From Cryomorphaceae bacterium (GTDB lineage Bacteria > Bacteroidota > Bacteroidia > Flavobacteriales > Flavobacteriaceae): DNA of 64,000 nt. The stretch is from the NCBI GenBank assembly GCA_003331265.1, contig QOPV01000002.1:1-64000 (forward strand), written 5' to 3'. A program made the position numbers and the translations under genes. Shown here one piece after another: positions 37,846-47,498 of this stretch. The notes beneath the pieces are model-generated. The model had not been told where the DNA came from, did no database searches, and worked only from the letters and a program-made list of their open reading frames with translations. How positions within the stretch are numbered: the stretch's first letter is position 1; each line of letters begins with the position of its first letter.

Positions 37846-38694
37846 TTAATTCAATAAAATGTTATCAATTAATCTAACTTCATTTACCCTAACGCAAATA
37901 AAAGCCCTGTACTGCTTTTTAGGATTTATTTTTTCATCAATTTGTAGGGTTTCTGCATTAGCTATTTCTAAATATTCTACTTTAAAATTTTTCTTTTTGT
38001 TAATATCATTTATTATATTTTTTCTCAAAGATTTTAAGTTAGAATTAATGAAATTGGATTTTAAAAGATTTAAACTTTTATAGATAATGGAAGAGTTGCC
38101 TCTATCGATATTTGAAAGAAAATTATTTCTTGAGCTCAATGCTAATCCGTTTTTTTCCCTGACGGTTGGGCAAATTATCATATTAACATTTATATTTTCT
38201 AAACATATAAGTTTTTTAATAATTTGAGTCTGTTGATAATCTTTTTCTCCAAAATACACTTTATTAGGTTTAATAAGAGTTAGCAATTTAGACACAATTG
38301 TAGCAACTCCGTTAAAATGATTTTTTCTATGTTTTCCCTCTAATTCCACATCAATTTTTTTAAAATCATATTTTTGTAGGGTGGGAGTTTTTCCATAAAT
38401 TTCTTTTTCATTTGGACTGAAAATTTTAATTTTTTCACAAATGTTCTTAATTAATCCATAATCTTTTTCTAAATTTTTTGGATATCGACTTAAATCATTA
38501 GGGTCATTAAATTGGGTTGGATTTATAAAAATACTTACCCAAACGATATCATTTTCTTTATTGGCTTTTTCTATAAGAGACAGGTGTCCATGGTGAAGTG
38601 AACCCATTGTGGGTACTAAACCCATAGATCTTTTTGATAAAATAGCTTTATGGACTGTAGACTCTACTTCTTCTTTTTTTAAATATATAGGCAT
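37846..38694 (-). CDS. panC: Pantoate--beta-alanine ligase
   Basis: PanC joins pantoate and beta-alanine using ATP. The nucleotidyl-transferase HxGH site is HHGH at 34-37 in VPTMGSLHHGHLSL. Other motifs are SIFINPTQFN, FNGVATIVSKL, VYFGEKDYQQ and LALSSRN (the KMSKS equivalent). At 282 residues it is of normal size. It is the first gene of the panC-panD-YbhN-radA strand run, divergent from the GT5-like gene. Confidence 0.96.
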   Translation of the reverse strand: MPIYLKKEEVESTVHKAILSKRSMGLVPTMGSLHHGHLSLIEKANKENDIVWVSIFINPTQFNDPNDLSRYPKNLEKDYGLIKNICEKIKIFSPNEKEIYGKTPTLQKYDFKKIDVELEGKHRKNHFNGVATIVSKLLTLIKPNKVYFGEKDYQQTQIIKKLICLENINVNMIICPTVREKNGLALSSRNNFLSNIDRGNSSIIYKSLNLLKSNFINSNLKSLRKNIINDINKKKNFKVEYLEIANAETLQIDEKINPKKQYRAFICVRVNEVRLIDNILLN

Positions 38695-38755
38695 TTAGTA
38701 TAATTTTAACATTCTATATAAGAGCTATTTTGGATTAAATCTAACATAATTTTTG

Positions 38756-38763
38756 TAATTTTG
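38756..38763 (+). promoter_or_regulatory. Candidate -7 element upstream of the GT5-like gene
   Basis: TAATTTTG fits TAnnTTTG and lies 36 bases before the ATG at 38800. A TTTG occurs at 38729 but the spacing of 23 is longer than the normal 19-20. Confidence 0.35.
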
Positions 38764-38799
38764 CGTTCTGAAATAACTGAGTTTTAAAGAAAGGATTTT

Positions 38800-39609
38800 A
38801 TGACTGGAAAAAAAGTACTTTACGTATCCTCGGAAGTTATACCATATCTTCCAAGCAATGATATTTCATCTTTGTCTTATAATCTGCCCAAAATGGTTAA
38901 TCAAAATGGTGGGCAAACAAGAATTTTTATTCCAAAATATGGAATAATCAATGAAAGGCGTCATCAATTACATGAAGTAATTAGACTTTCAGGAATGAAT
39001 TTGATAATTGATGATGTTGATATGCCTCTAATTATAAAAGTAGCTTCAATTCCAAAAGAAAGAATGCAGGTTTATTTTATTGACAATGATGAGTATTTTA
39101 AAAATAGAGGACTTCATATTAATGATAAGAAAAAACTTTATAAGGATAATGATGAAAGAGCGATTTTTTTTGCTAAAGGAGTTGTGGAGACAATAAAGAA
39201 ACTTAACTGGTCACCAGATATTATCCATGTTCATGGTTGGATAGCATCATTATTACCTTTGTATTTAAAAGAATACTACAAGGATGAGCCTCTTTTTAAT
39301 AATTCTAAAGTTGTTGTCTCTGTTTATGGAAATGAAATTAGCGGAAATTTAGATTCAAAAATGGTTAAGAAAATTCAATATGATGAAATAGAAAGTGAAA
39401 CTTTACAAGTTCTAGAAAAGCCTACTTACTTAGATTTGTACAAGAACGCTATCTTAAATTCTGATGGAGTTGTTATTGCGGGAGAAGAAATGGATGAATC
39501 TATTTTAAACCTTACACAAACTCATAATAAACCTACACTGAAATGTGGTTTTAAAGAGGGATTTAAGAAGGAATATCTTGATTTTTATACAACAAAAATC
39601 CTCAACTAA
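38800..39609 (+). CDS. Glycogen/starch synthase-like GT5 N-terminal domain protein
   Basis: This 269-residue protein corresponds to only the N-terminal Rossmann half of a GT5 glycogen synthase: VLYVSSEVIPYLPSNDIS (the usual KVGGL ADP-glucose loop is not kept), VHGWIASLLPLYL and DGVVIAGEEM. The C-terminal half with the E-x7-E donor motif is missing, and the frame ends cleanly. Such short proteins beside panC and a DUF4270 gene are common in Flavobacteriia, so this is a family trait and not a recent truncation. Enzymatic activity is doubtful. The DUF4270 gene starts 5 bases downstream. Confidence 0.8.
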   Translation: MTGKKVLYVSSEVIPYLPSNDISSLSYNLPKMVNQNGGQTRIFIPKYGIINERRHQLHEVIRLSGMNLIIDDVDMPLIIKVASIPKERMQVYFIDNDEYFKNRGLHINDKKKLYKDNDERAIFFAKGVVETIKKLNWSPDIIHVHGWIASLLPLYLKEYYKDEPLFNNSKVVVSVYGNEISGNLDSKMVKKIQYDEIESETLQVLEKPTYLDLYKNAILNSDGVVIAGEEMDESILNLTQTHNKPTLKCGFKEGFKKEYLDFYTTKILN

Positions 39610-39614
39610 ATATA

Positions 39615-41426
39615 TTGATGAAATATTATTTGTGCTTATTTGTTATGATTATTGCAACTTCTTGTAATAAAGATTACAACACCATTGGGATAAATTTAAT
39701 AACTAATAAGCCGTTTAACACTAGTGTAGAGGAGGTTCCAGTTTTTGTTAAGATGAAAAAAATCCCACCATATGTAGTAAATCAAATTCAGACTTTTCAA
39801 TTAGGAACCTATCAGGATAATATTTATGGTAAAACAGAAGTAACCTATTTGTCACAATTAACATTAGAAGATGTTTCTCCAGTTTTTGGAATTTTCAAAC
39901 AAGACGATGAAATAAATGGTATGGAGGATAATATTGCTGCAATACCCGAAGAAGAGACATTAAAAGATGTCTTTTTAGATATACCATATTTTACAAATGT
40001 TGATGACGATGATAATGATGGAGTAATAAATTTATATGATGTTGACAGTACAGACCCTGAGAGTGATAGTGATGGAGATGGATGGTCTGATCTTTATGAA
40101 ACTCAAATTGGTCAAAATCCATTAAACCCTGATACTGATGGAGATGGAATTTTAGACCCAGACGATGATGAATCAAAAAACCCCAATGGGGGAGGAACAG
40201 TGTATGAATTAGATTCCCTGATGGGAAATTCTAAAGCAAAATTTAAATTAAAGGTAAGCGAGTTAGACTATTATTTAAGAGCATATGACCCAGAATCTAA
40301 TTTTGAAAAATTTCAAAAATATTATTCAGATAATGACATTCCTTCCAATTTTTCTGGAGCCGTTCTTTTTGATGATGAAATAGAAATTGATTCCAATGAG
40401 CTAGTTTTTTATAATGAAGATGATCCCGAAACAACTGAAGAAGATGAATCTGAAACCGTAAAGGAAAGACTAACCCCAAGAATAAGAGTTTCTCTTAACA
40501 AAGATTTCTTTCAGAAAAAAATTATAGATAACGAAGGAAAACAGGATTTAATTAATAATGAAAATTTTAAATTATTTATTAAAGGTTTAGTGATTAAAGC
40601 TTATGATTTTACAGACCCATTAATGATGATTTTAAATTTCAATGAAGCTGAGATTAGGATGGTTTATGATTATCAAAAATATGATAAAAAAGGAACGCCA
40701 GATGATACTTCTGATGATGTGATTGAATCTGAGGAATCACAGTATTTGCTGAAAATGAGTGGATATAAAATAAATTCATTTAAAAATGAGCCCTATCCAG
40801 CAGCAATATATAATGCTGTTTATGACACTATTAATAATCCTAAATCAGTGTTTCTTAAGGGAGGTTCAGGAATTATGGCAGAGATTGAATTGTTTAAAAA
40901 CAATGATGGTATTGATGTTTTAGAAGAAATCAGAGCAAAACAATGGTTGGTCAACGAGGCTAATTTATCACTATATATAGATAAACAAATGCTTTCTTCC
41001 AGTGGGGGGATTATTGAGCCTTCTAGGCTCTACCTATATGATATAAAGGGTAAAGCACCATTAATTGATTATTTTATTGACAATTCAAGCGGTCCTAAAC
41101 AATATGATAATAAAATATATCATGGAGGTTTAATAGAATTAGATGAAGATGAAAACGGGTTAATGTATAAAATTAAAATAAGTGAACATATTAAAAATGT
41201 AATTAGAAAAGATTCAACCAATATTAAATTAGGGTTAGTAGTAAGTTCAGATATATCTAACTCAATGAATACTGAAGTTCAGAGCTCCGATTTAATGACT
41301 TTTACTCCATCTTCTTCAGCTATCAATCCTTTGGGGACTGTATTGATTGGTCCAAGCCCAAGTGCAGAAAATTACGATAAAAGAATGAGGTTAAATTTAT
41401 ATTACACTGAGATTAACAACGATTAA
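39615..41426 (+). CDS. DUF4270 lipoprotein with an inserted thrombospondin type 3-like calcium repeat
   Basis: The 603-residue lipoprotein (IIATSC, Cys17) matches DUF4270: DYNTIGINLI, VVNQIQTFQLGTYQD, LDSLMGNSKAKFKLKVSELDYYLR, KGGSGIMAEIELF and IEPSRLYLYDI. Between about residues 130 and 194 lies an Asp/Gly-rich block (DDDDNDGVINLYD, DSDGDGWSDLYE, DTDGDGILDPDDD) like thrombospondin type 3 repeats that bind calcium. It falls between IPYFTN and YELDSLMG, which I would expect to be near each other. The family's role is not established. The 3' end overlaps the convergent GT2 gene by 14 bases. Confidence 0.85.
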   Translation: MMKYYLCLFVMIIATSCNKDYNTIGINLITNKPFNTSVEEVPVFVKMKKIPPYVVNQIQTFQLGTYQDNIYGKTEVTYLSQLTLEDVSPVFGIFKQDDEINGMEDNIAAIPEEETLKDVFLDIPYFTNVDDDDNDGVINLYDVDSTDPESDSDGDGWSDLYETQIGQNPLNPDTDGDGILDPDDDESKNPNGGGTVYELDSLMGNSKAKFKLKVSELDYYLRAYDPESNFEKFQKYYSDNDIPSNFSGAVLFDDEIEIDSNELVFYNEDDPETTEEDESETVKERLTPRIRVSLNKDFFQKKIIDNEGKQDLINNENFKLFIKGLVIKAYDFTDPLMMILNFNEAEIRMVYDYQKYDKKGTPDDTSDDVIESEESQYLLKMSGYKINSFKNEPYPAAIYNAVYDTINNPKSVFLKGGSGIMAEIELFKNNDGIDVLEEIRAKQWLVNEANLSLYIDKQMLSSSGGIIEPSRLYLYDIKGKAPLIDYFIDNSSGPKQYDNKIYHGGLIELDEDENGLMYKIKISEHIKNVIRKDSTNIKLGLVVSSDISNSMNTEVQSSDLMTFTPSSSAINPLGTVLIGPSPSAENYDKRMRLNLYYTEINND

Positions 41427-42345
41427 TCTTTACTCTTTTACTCTCCCAACTCCCATTAAGAAGACTTGTTTTCCAAAATTTCAAGCAATTAAATAAAATA
41501 GTTCTTTTAGTTTGAGATACAATAGACACAAAAAACAATTCTGTAAACTGAATCATAATCAATATTAAATGATTTAATAATTTATAAGAAGTTTTAGAGT
41601 GCTTTTCAAGAAATATGTGAGAAGAAAAAACAACTTCAGATTTTGTTATGATTTTAATTTTAATATTTTTTCTAGAAGATTCACCATGAAAATGTGTACA
41701 AATCCAATTATTTAGTAATGATACTTTCAATCCTAATTTAGATCCCCTTTTACATAAATCCATATCTTCATAGTACATCCAGTAATCTTCATCCCAGCCC
41801 CCAAGAATATTGAAATCAGTTTTCCTAATAAGAATAAAAGATCCTGAAATCCAATCTGGATGGGCTATTTCTTTAAAATTCATAGATTTATAAGATCCAT
41901 TTTTTAATCTTATTATAATTCTAATTAATCCTGATAAACTCCAGAAGTTTAAAAACATTCCAAATGAATTGGTGTGTTTTTTGTCATTATCTAATTGTTT
42001 AATTCCAATTATTCTATGTTCAGGATTAGTATTACAAAATTCAATTAAGGAATTTAAAGATTGGGATTTGATTACAGTATCGGGATTTAAAAATAGATAC
42101 CATTTTGATTTGGTATTTGCTGCCCCAATATTACAAGCTTTTGCAAATCCATAATTTTTTGAATTCTCTATCCATTTAACCCATTCATATTTTTGTCTAA
42201 ATGATAATAATTTTTCATCATTGGAATTATTGTCAACAACAATTACCTCATAACGAATTTCTTTTTGTTTTAAAAGGCTATTCAAACACATGCTTAGCTT
42301 ATTCCATGATTTATAATTAACTATAATTATGGATAGTTCTTTCAT
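41413..42345 (-). CDS. Family 2 glycosyltransferase (rhamnosyltransferase-like)
   Basis: This 310-residue inverting GT2 enzyme has the nucleotide-binding opening LSIIIVNYKSWNKL, VIVVDNNSND, GFAKACNIGA, FLNPDTVI (the DxD-like Asp) and SGSFILIRKTDF, with WMYYEDMDLCKR as the acceptor/base region. Wording is that of the WcaA/rhamnosyltransferase group that builds surface polysaccharide. No membrane segment is obvious. It starts at the last base of rpoN, so translation is probably coupled. Confidence 0.88.
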   Translation of the reverse strand: MKELSIIIVNYKSWNKLSMCLNSLLKQKEIRYEVIVVDNNSNDEKLLSFRQKYEWVKWIENSKNYGFAKACNIGAANTKSKWYLFLNPDTVIKSQSLNSLIEFCNTNPEHRIIGIKQLDNDKKHTNSFGMFLNFWSLSGLIRIIIRLKNGSYKSMNFKEIAHPDWISGSFILIRKTDFNILGGWDEDYWMYYEDMDLCKRGSKLGLKVSLLNNWICTHFHGESSRKNIKIKIITKSEVVFSSHIFLEKHSKTSYKLLNHLILIMIQFTELFFVSIVSQTKRTILFNCLKFWKTSLLNGSWESKRVKINRC

Positions 42346-43787
42346 TATAATTTTTTTCTGAGTCTAGCAACGGGACAACCAATCATTTCCCTGTATTTTG
42401 CAACTGTTCTTCTTGCAATAGGGTAGCCTTTTTTATTAATTAATTTTGTAAGTTGATCATCAGTTAACGGTTTGGACTTATCCTCATTTTCTATAATAAT
42501 TTTAAGTTCTTTTTTAATTTCTATAGTAGAAACCTCTACTCCTTGATCATTAGTTATCCCTTCTGAAAAGAATGATTTTATTAGCTTTATTCCATATGGA
42601 CAGTCTACGTATTTACTATTTGCAACACGAGATATCGTAGAGATATCCATTTTAATTATTTCAGCAATATCTTTTAAAATCATAGGTTTTAGTTTGCTTT
42701 CATCACCAGACAAAAAATATTCTTTTTGAAAGCCCATAATTGCCTTCATGGTTAATAATAAAGTTTGATTTCGTTGATTAATTGCATCTATAAACCATTT
42801 GGCAGCATCTAACTTTTGTTTAATAAATATTACAGCATCTTTTTGGGACTTGGAAGCTTTAGTTGTCTCCTTGTATCCGGATAACATATTTTTATATTCA
42901 TTTGATACGTGCAGATCAGGAGCATTTCTTGAATTTAATGTAAGGTTAAGTTTGTTTTCAATTATCTCAACAGTAAAGTCTGGAATTATACTAGAATTAA
43001 TTTTAGTTGATTCTGAAAATGCAGCACCAGGCTTTGGATTTAATTTTTCAATCTCTTTTATGGCATTTTTTAAATCATCTTCATTAATATTAAGTTTTAA
43101 AATAATTTTTTGATAATGTTTTTTTATAAACATATCAAAATTATCTTCAATAATTTTGAGTGCGGTATTTACGTGTATAGTTGGAGTCTTTCTCTTTAAT
43201 TGTATTGATAGGCATTCTTTTAGATTTCTAGCTCCAACACCTGGTGGGTCAAGTAAATGAATTGTTTTGAGAATTTTTTCTACTGAACCAATATCTGTGT
43301 AAAGACCCATTGTAAATGCTAAATCATCTACTATATCAAGCAACTCTCTCCTAATATATCCTGTTTGATCAATACTACCAACTAGGAAATATGCAATTTG
43401 AATATCTGATTTGTCAAAAGAAAATGTTTGAAGTTGATTTTTTATAAATTCATTGAAGCTTATACCTGAGACAAATGGAATATTTTTTTGTTCATCGTCT
43501 ATACTGTGATTATTTGATTTTAACTTATAATCGGGCACATCATCATCACTTAAATAATCCTCTACATTAATTTCATCTTCATTTACGTTTTCATCATTGT
43601 AATCTTCAGAATCCTCATTTATACTTTCTTCATTTTCTTTCCCAGCTTCAAGTGCAGGGTTTTCTTCAATTTCTCTAGAAAGTCTTTGTTCGAGTTCTTG
43701 AACAGGTAATTGTATTAGTTTCATCAACTGAATTTGTTGAGGAGATAACTTTTGTGATAATTTTAATTGTAAACGTTGATTAAGCAT
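42345..43787 (-). CDS. rpoN: RNA polymerase sigma-54 factor
   Basis: Sigma-54 recognises -24/-12 promoters and requires an activator ATPase. Region I is glutamine- and leucine-rich (LKLSQKLSPQQIQLMKLIQLP). An acidic region II follows (about 55-85). The core-binding part has HLLDPPGVGARNLKECL, and the C terminus has the RpoN box ARRTVAKYRE at 458-467. At 480 residues it is normal for Bacteroidota. It follows asnS, as in many flavobacteria. No -24/-12 promoter was noticed in this window. Confidence 0.96.
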   Translation of the reverse strand: MLNQRLQLKLSQKLSPQQIQLMKLIQLPVQELEQRLSREIEENPALEAGKENEESINEDSEDYNDENVNEDEINVEDYLSDDDVPDYKLKSNNHSIDDEQKNIPFVSGISFNEFIKNQLQTFSFDKSDIQIAYFLVGSIDQTGYIRRELLDIVDDLAFTMGLYTDIGSVEKILKTIHLLDPPGVGARNLKECLSIQLKRKTPTIHVNTALKIIEDNFDMFIKKHYQKIILKLNINEDDLKNAIKEIEKLNPKPGAAFSESTKINSSIIPDFTVEIIENKLNLTLNSRNAPDLHVSNEYKNMLSGYKETTKASKSQKDAVIFIKQKLDAAKWFIDAINQRNQTLLLTMKAIMGFQKEYFLSGDESKLKPMILKDIAEIIKMDISTISRVANSKYVDCPYGIKLIKSFFSEGITNDQGVEVSTIEIKKELKIIIENEDKSKPLTDDQLTKLINKKGYPIARRTVAKYREMIGCPVARLRKKL

Positions 43788-43840
43788 TGAAATTTAATTC
43801 AAATAAAAATACGAAAAACACTTTGAAGAAAGTTAAAGAC

Positions 43841-45274
43841 TTAAAATTCTGCACTTTTAGGAGTCCTTGGAAAAGGAATTACATCTCTAATATTAGACAT
43901 TCCAGTAGCAAACAATATTAATCTTTCTAATCCAAGACCAAATCCACTATGTTTTACTGTTCCGTATTTCCTTAAATCTAAGTACCACCAAAGTTCCTTT
44001 TCCTCAATATTTAGATCTTTAATTCTAGATTTTAAAACATCAAGCCTTTCCTCTCTTTGAGAACCTCCAACTATTTCTCCTATACCAGGAAACAAAATAT
44101 CCATTGCTTTTACAGTTTTTCCATCTTCATTCATTCTCATATAAAAAGCTTTAATTTTTGCTGGGTAATCATAAATTATTACAGGTTTTCTAAAGTGTTT
44201 TTCAACTAAAAAACGCTCATGTTCACTTTGAAGATCAACTCCCCATTCTAATATTGGAAACTTAAACTTTTTCTTTTTATTGGGTTTAGAATTTTTTAAA
44301 ATATCAAATGCTTCAGTGTAAGTAATTTTTTTAAAATCATTATTAATAACAAAATCAAGCCTTTCCAATAAGTTTAATTCGTTTCTTTCGTTTCTTGGTT
44401 TAGTTTTATCTTCATCCAAAAGCCTTTTATTTAAATATTCTAAATCTTCTTTACACTCTTCAGTAAGATCTTTTATAACAGATTTAATAAATTCTTCCGC
44501 TAATTCCATATTATTTTCTAAGTCATAAAAAGCCATTTCTGGTTCAATCATCCAAAATTCAGCTAAATGTCTAGAAGTATTAGAGTTTTCAGCTCTAAAA
44601 GTTGGACCAAATGTATAAACTTTACCAAGGCCCATTGCTAAACTTTCTGCTTCTAGTTGGCCTGAAACAGTTAAATTGGTTTCCTTCCCAAAAAAATCTT
44701 GATTGTAATCAATCTCATTTTGTTTATTTAATGAAGATTTATTTATTTCTAATGTAGTAACCTTAAACATTTCGCCTGCTCCTTCAGCATCACTTCCAGT
44801 AATAATAGGGGTATTAACATAGAAAAAACCTTTTTCTTTAAAATACTTATGTATTGCAAATGATAGGTTTGATCGAACTCTCATTATGGAACTAAAAGTA
44901 TTGGTTCTAACTCTTAGGTGAGCATTTTCTCTTAAAAACTCTAATGAATGTTTTTTAGGTTGAATTGGGTAAGAGTTCATGTCACACTCACCTAAAACAA
45001 TAATTTTATTTACTTTAATTTCTGAGTTTTGTCCTTTTCCCTGACTTTTTACTAGGATTCCCTCAATTTCTAGAGATGCTCCTGTTGTTATTTTTGAAAG
45101 TATTTTCGAATCTGTATTTTCAAAATCAACAACACATTGAATATTTTCAGAGCAAGATCCATCATTTAATGAAATAAATCTATTTGCTCTAAATGTTTTC
45201 ACCCAACCTTCAATACACACTTTTTGAGAATTCGGATTTTTTTTTAGTAAATTTTTTACAGTTAAACTATTCAT
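43841..45274 (-). CDS. asnS: Asparagine--tRNA ligase
   Basis: This class IIb synthetase has 477 residues. The N-terminal OB fold (VCIEGWVKTFRA, FISLNDGSC) binds the anticodon. The catalytic part has NTPIITGSDAEGAGEMF, NLTVSGQLEAE, YTFGPTFRAENSNTSRHLAEFWMIEPE as motif 2, and HSGFGLGLERLILFATGMSNIRDVIPFPRTP as motif 3. The SGQLEAE and PEMAF words favour AsnRS over AspRS. It lies between frr and rpoN. Confidence 0.96.
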   Translation of the reverse strand: MNSLTVKNLLKKNPNSQKVCIEGWVKTFRANRFISLNDGSCSENIQCVVDFENTDSKILSKITTGASLEIEGILVKSQGKGQNSEIKVNKIIVLGECDMNSYPIQPKKHSLEFLRENAHLRVRTNTFSSIMRVRSNLSFAIHKYFKEKGFFYVNTPIITGSDAEGAGEMFKVTTLEINKSSLNKQNEIDYNQDFFGKETNLTVSGQLEAESLAMGLGKVYTFGPTFRAENSNTSRHLAEFWMIEPEMAFYDLENNMELAEEFIKSVIKDLTEECKEDLEYLNKRLLDEDKTKPRNERNELNLLERLDFVINNDFKKITYTEAFDILKNSKPNKKKKFKFPILEWGVDLQSEHERFLVEKHFRKPVIIYDYPAKIKAFYMRMNEDGKTVKAMDILFPGIGEIVGGSQREERLDVLKSRIKDLNIEEKELWWYLDLRKYGTVKHSGFGLGLERLILFATGMSNIRDVIPFPRTPKSAEF

Positions 45275-45332
45275 TTTTTTGAATAAAAATTTGATGTGAA
45301 ATTATATAAATCAAATATACTGCTATTAAAAA

Positions 45333-45884
45333 CTAAACAGAAAGAATCTCTTTTTCTTTAATAGAATATATTTTATCAATTTGCGCAATATATTTATCAG
45401 TTAAAGTTTGAATTTCATTTTCAGATAAAGATTTTTGATCTAAAGAAACCTCACATTTTTTTATATCATTATTAGCCTCTTTTCTAGAGTTTCTTATACT
45501 AATTTTAGATTTTTCAATTTCGGATTTTGCAATTTTAACTAATTCTTTTCTTCTTTCCTCTGTAAGTGGAGGAATGGTAATAATAATTGATTCACCATTA
45601 TTCATAGGGTTAAACCCTAAATTAGCAACCATTATTGCTTTTTCAATTTCTTGTAATTTATCTTTTTCCCAAGGCTGAATTGAAATGGTTTGTGCATCCG
45701 GGGTGTTAATATTAGCAATTTGAGATAACGGAGTTAGAGATCCGTAATAATCTAATTTAACACTAGATAACATTGAAGGGTTTGCCTTGCCGGCTCTAAT
45801 ATTTAATAATTCTCTTTCAAGGTGATCAACAGAGTTTCCCATTGACTCTTTACATGCTTCAATAATAAATTCAATTTCTTCCAA
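45333..45884 (-). CDS. frr: Ribosome recycling factor
   Basis: RRF splits post-termination ribosomes together with EF-G. The 183-residue protein contains LLNIRAGKANPSML, YYGSLTPLSQIANI, ISIQPWEKDKLQEIEKAI, IPPLTEERRKELVKIAK and a long terminal helix, all typical. It lies 5 bases after pyrH in the conserved rpsB-tsf-pyrH-frr order. Confidence 0.97.
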   Translation of the reverse strand: MEEIEFIIEACKESMGNSVDHLERELLNIRAGKANPSMLSSVKLDYYGSLTPLSQIANINTPDAQTISIQPWEKDKLQEIEKAIMVANLGFNPMNNGESIIITIPPLTEERRKELVKIAKSEIEKSKISIRNSRKEANNDIKKCEVSLDQKSLSENEIQTLTDKYIAQIDKIYSIKEKEILSV

Positions 45885-45889
45885 ATTAT

Positions 45890-46594
45890 TTAATTAACAG
45901 TTGTTCCAATCTTATTTCCTTTTACTAGTTTTAAAAGATTACCAGGCTTGTTCATATTAAACACAATAATTGGTAAGTTGTTTTCTTGACTTAAAGTAAA
46001 GGCGGTTGAGTCCATTATTTTTAAATTTTTATCAAGTACATTTTGAAATGATATCGAATCAAATTTAATTGCATTTTTATTTTTTTCTGGGTCAGAGTCG
46101 TAAATACCATCTACTCTTGTTCCTTTTAAAATAACATCTGCATTAATTTCTATAGCTCTTAAAACAGCTGCAGAATCAGTTGTAAAAAAAGGATTACCAG
46201 TTCCTCCTCCAAAAATGACAACACGTTTTTTTTCTAAATGTCTAACAGCTTTCCTTTTGATATAAGGTTCAGCAACAGCTTCAATTTTAATAGCTGTTTG
46301 TAATCTTGTTTGAACATTAACCTCCTCTAAAGCACTTTGTAATGCCAATCCGTTAATTACTGTTGCCAACATGCCCATATAATCAGCTTGAACTCTATCC
46401 ATACCATTACTAGCTGCAGAAACACCTCTAAAAATATTGCCACCTCCTATAACAACAGCAACTTCAAGCTCTTGTTCTATTACAGATTTTATTTCTTTTG
46501 CATATTGGGAAATTCTTACTGGATCAATTCCGTATTGTCTTTCTCCAAGTAATGCTTCTCCACTTAGCTTTAATAAAATTCTTTTATAGGACAT
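45890..46594 (-). CDS. pyrH: UMP kinase
   Basis: This hexameric kinase of the amino-acid kinase fold phosphorylates UMP to UDP. The 234 residues show [64 protein letters not shown] and [15 protein letters not shown], the standard motifs. It lies between tsf and frr. Confidence 0.97.
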   Translation of the reverse strand: MSYKRILLKLSGEALLGERQYGIDPVRISQYAKEIKSVIEQELEVAVVIGGGNIFRGVSAASNGMDRVQADYMGMLATVINGLALQSALEEVNVQTRLQTAIKIEAVAEPYIKRKAVRHLEKKRVVIFGGGTGNPFFTTDSAAVLRAIEINADVILKGTRVDGIYDSDPEKNKNAIKFDSISFQNVLDKNLKIMDSTAFTLSQENNLPIIVFNMNKPGNLLKLVKGNKIGTTVN

Positions 46595-46670
46595 CTTTGA
46601 TTATTTGAAAGTAAATATAATCAATGATTTTAGAATTTTTAAAAAAAGAATTATGCAAATACTGAAATAT

Positions 46671-47495
46671 TTAAACTAACGCAACTCTTTTGAATCCAGT
46701 AATTTTTAAATCAGAATTATTAGATTTTACATATGCTGCAACGCTTTGCTTGCTATTTTTTATAAAATCTTGGTTAACTAAAGTATTGTCTTTAAAAAAT
46801 CTTTTAAGCTTGCCCTTGGCTATATTGTCGAGCATAGCTTCTGGCTTACCTTCTTGTCTAAGTTGGTCTTTAGCAATTTCTATTTCTTTGTCAATAGTAC
46901 TTTGATCTACTCCACTTTCATCTAAAGCAATGGGGTTCATAGCGGCAGCTTGCATAGCTACATTTTTTGCAACATCTTCAATACCTTCAGAAGAAATAGA
47001 AAATCCTGAGAGGGTAGCAATTTTATTTCCTGCGTGGATATACTTTCCAACATAAGCAGCAGACAATGTTTCAAAACCTCCAATAACTAATTTCTCTCCA
47101 ATAACCCCAGTCTGTTGAACTAGTTTTTCAGCTACTGTCATAGAATCAATTTCAGAGTTAAGAAATTCGTCTAAAGAATTATTTTTTAAAGCAATTTCAG
47201 CCAATTCATTGGCTAAAGCAACAAAACCATCATTTTTAGCTACAAAATCTGTTTCACAGTTTAGTGAAATAATAACTCCGTTTAAACAGTTTTGGTCAAC
47301 TTTAGCAATAACAGCGCCTTCAGAGGATTCTCTTTCAGCTCTTTTAGCAGCAACTTTTTGACCTTTTTTTCTTAAAATTTCGATAGCAAGATCAAAGTCT
47401 CCGTTAGACTCTACTAATGCATTTTTACAATCCATAATGCCAGCACCAGACATTTTTCTTAGTTTATTTACTTCGGATGCAGTTATTTTTCCCAT
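46671..47495 (-). CDS. tsf: Elongation factor Ts
   Basis: EF-Ts recharges EF-Tu with GTP. The 274-residue protein has the UBA-like start ITASEVNKLRKMSGAGIMDCK, the core NCETDFVAKNDGF with the TDFVAKN signature, and paired dimerisation domains. MNPIALDESGVD and KGKLKRFFKDNTLVNQDF complete the pattern. It is 3 bases from rpsB and followed by pyrH after a 76-base gap. Confidence 0.97.
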   Translation of the reverse strand: MGKITASEVNKLRKMSGAGIMDCKNALVESNGDFDLAIEILRKKGQKVAAKRAERESSEGAVIAKVDQNCLNGVIISLNCETDFVAKNDGFVALANELAEIALKNNSLDEFLNSEIDSMTVAEKLVQQTGVIGEKLVIGGFETLSAAYVGKYIHAGNKIATLSGFSISSEGIEDVAKNVAMQAAAMNPIALDESGVDQSTIDKEIEIAKDQLRQEGKPEAMLDNIAKGKLKRFFKDNTLVNQDFIKNSKQSVAAYVKSNNSDLKITGFKRVALV

Positions 47496-47498
47496 AAC

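Noticed and set aside
39991..40176. Minus-strand His-rich frame
   Set aside because: It is the antisense image of the Asp-rich calcium repeats (GAT/ATC codons give His) in the DUF4270 gene.
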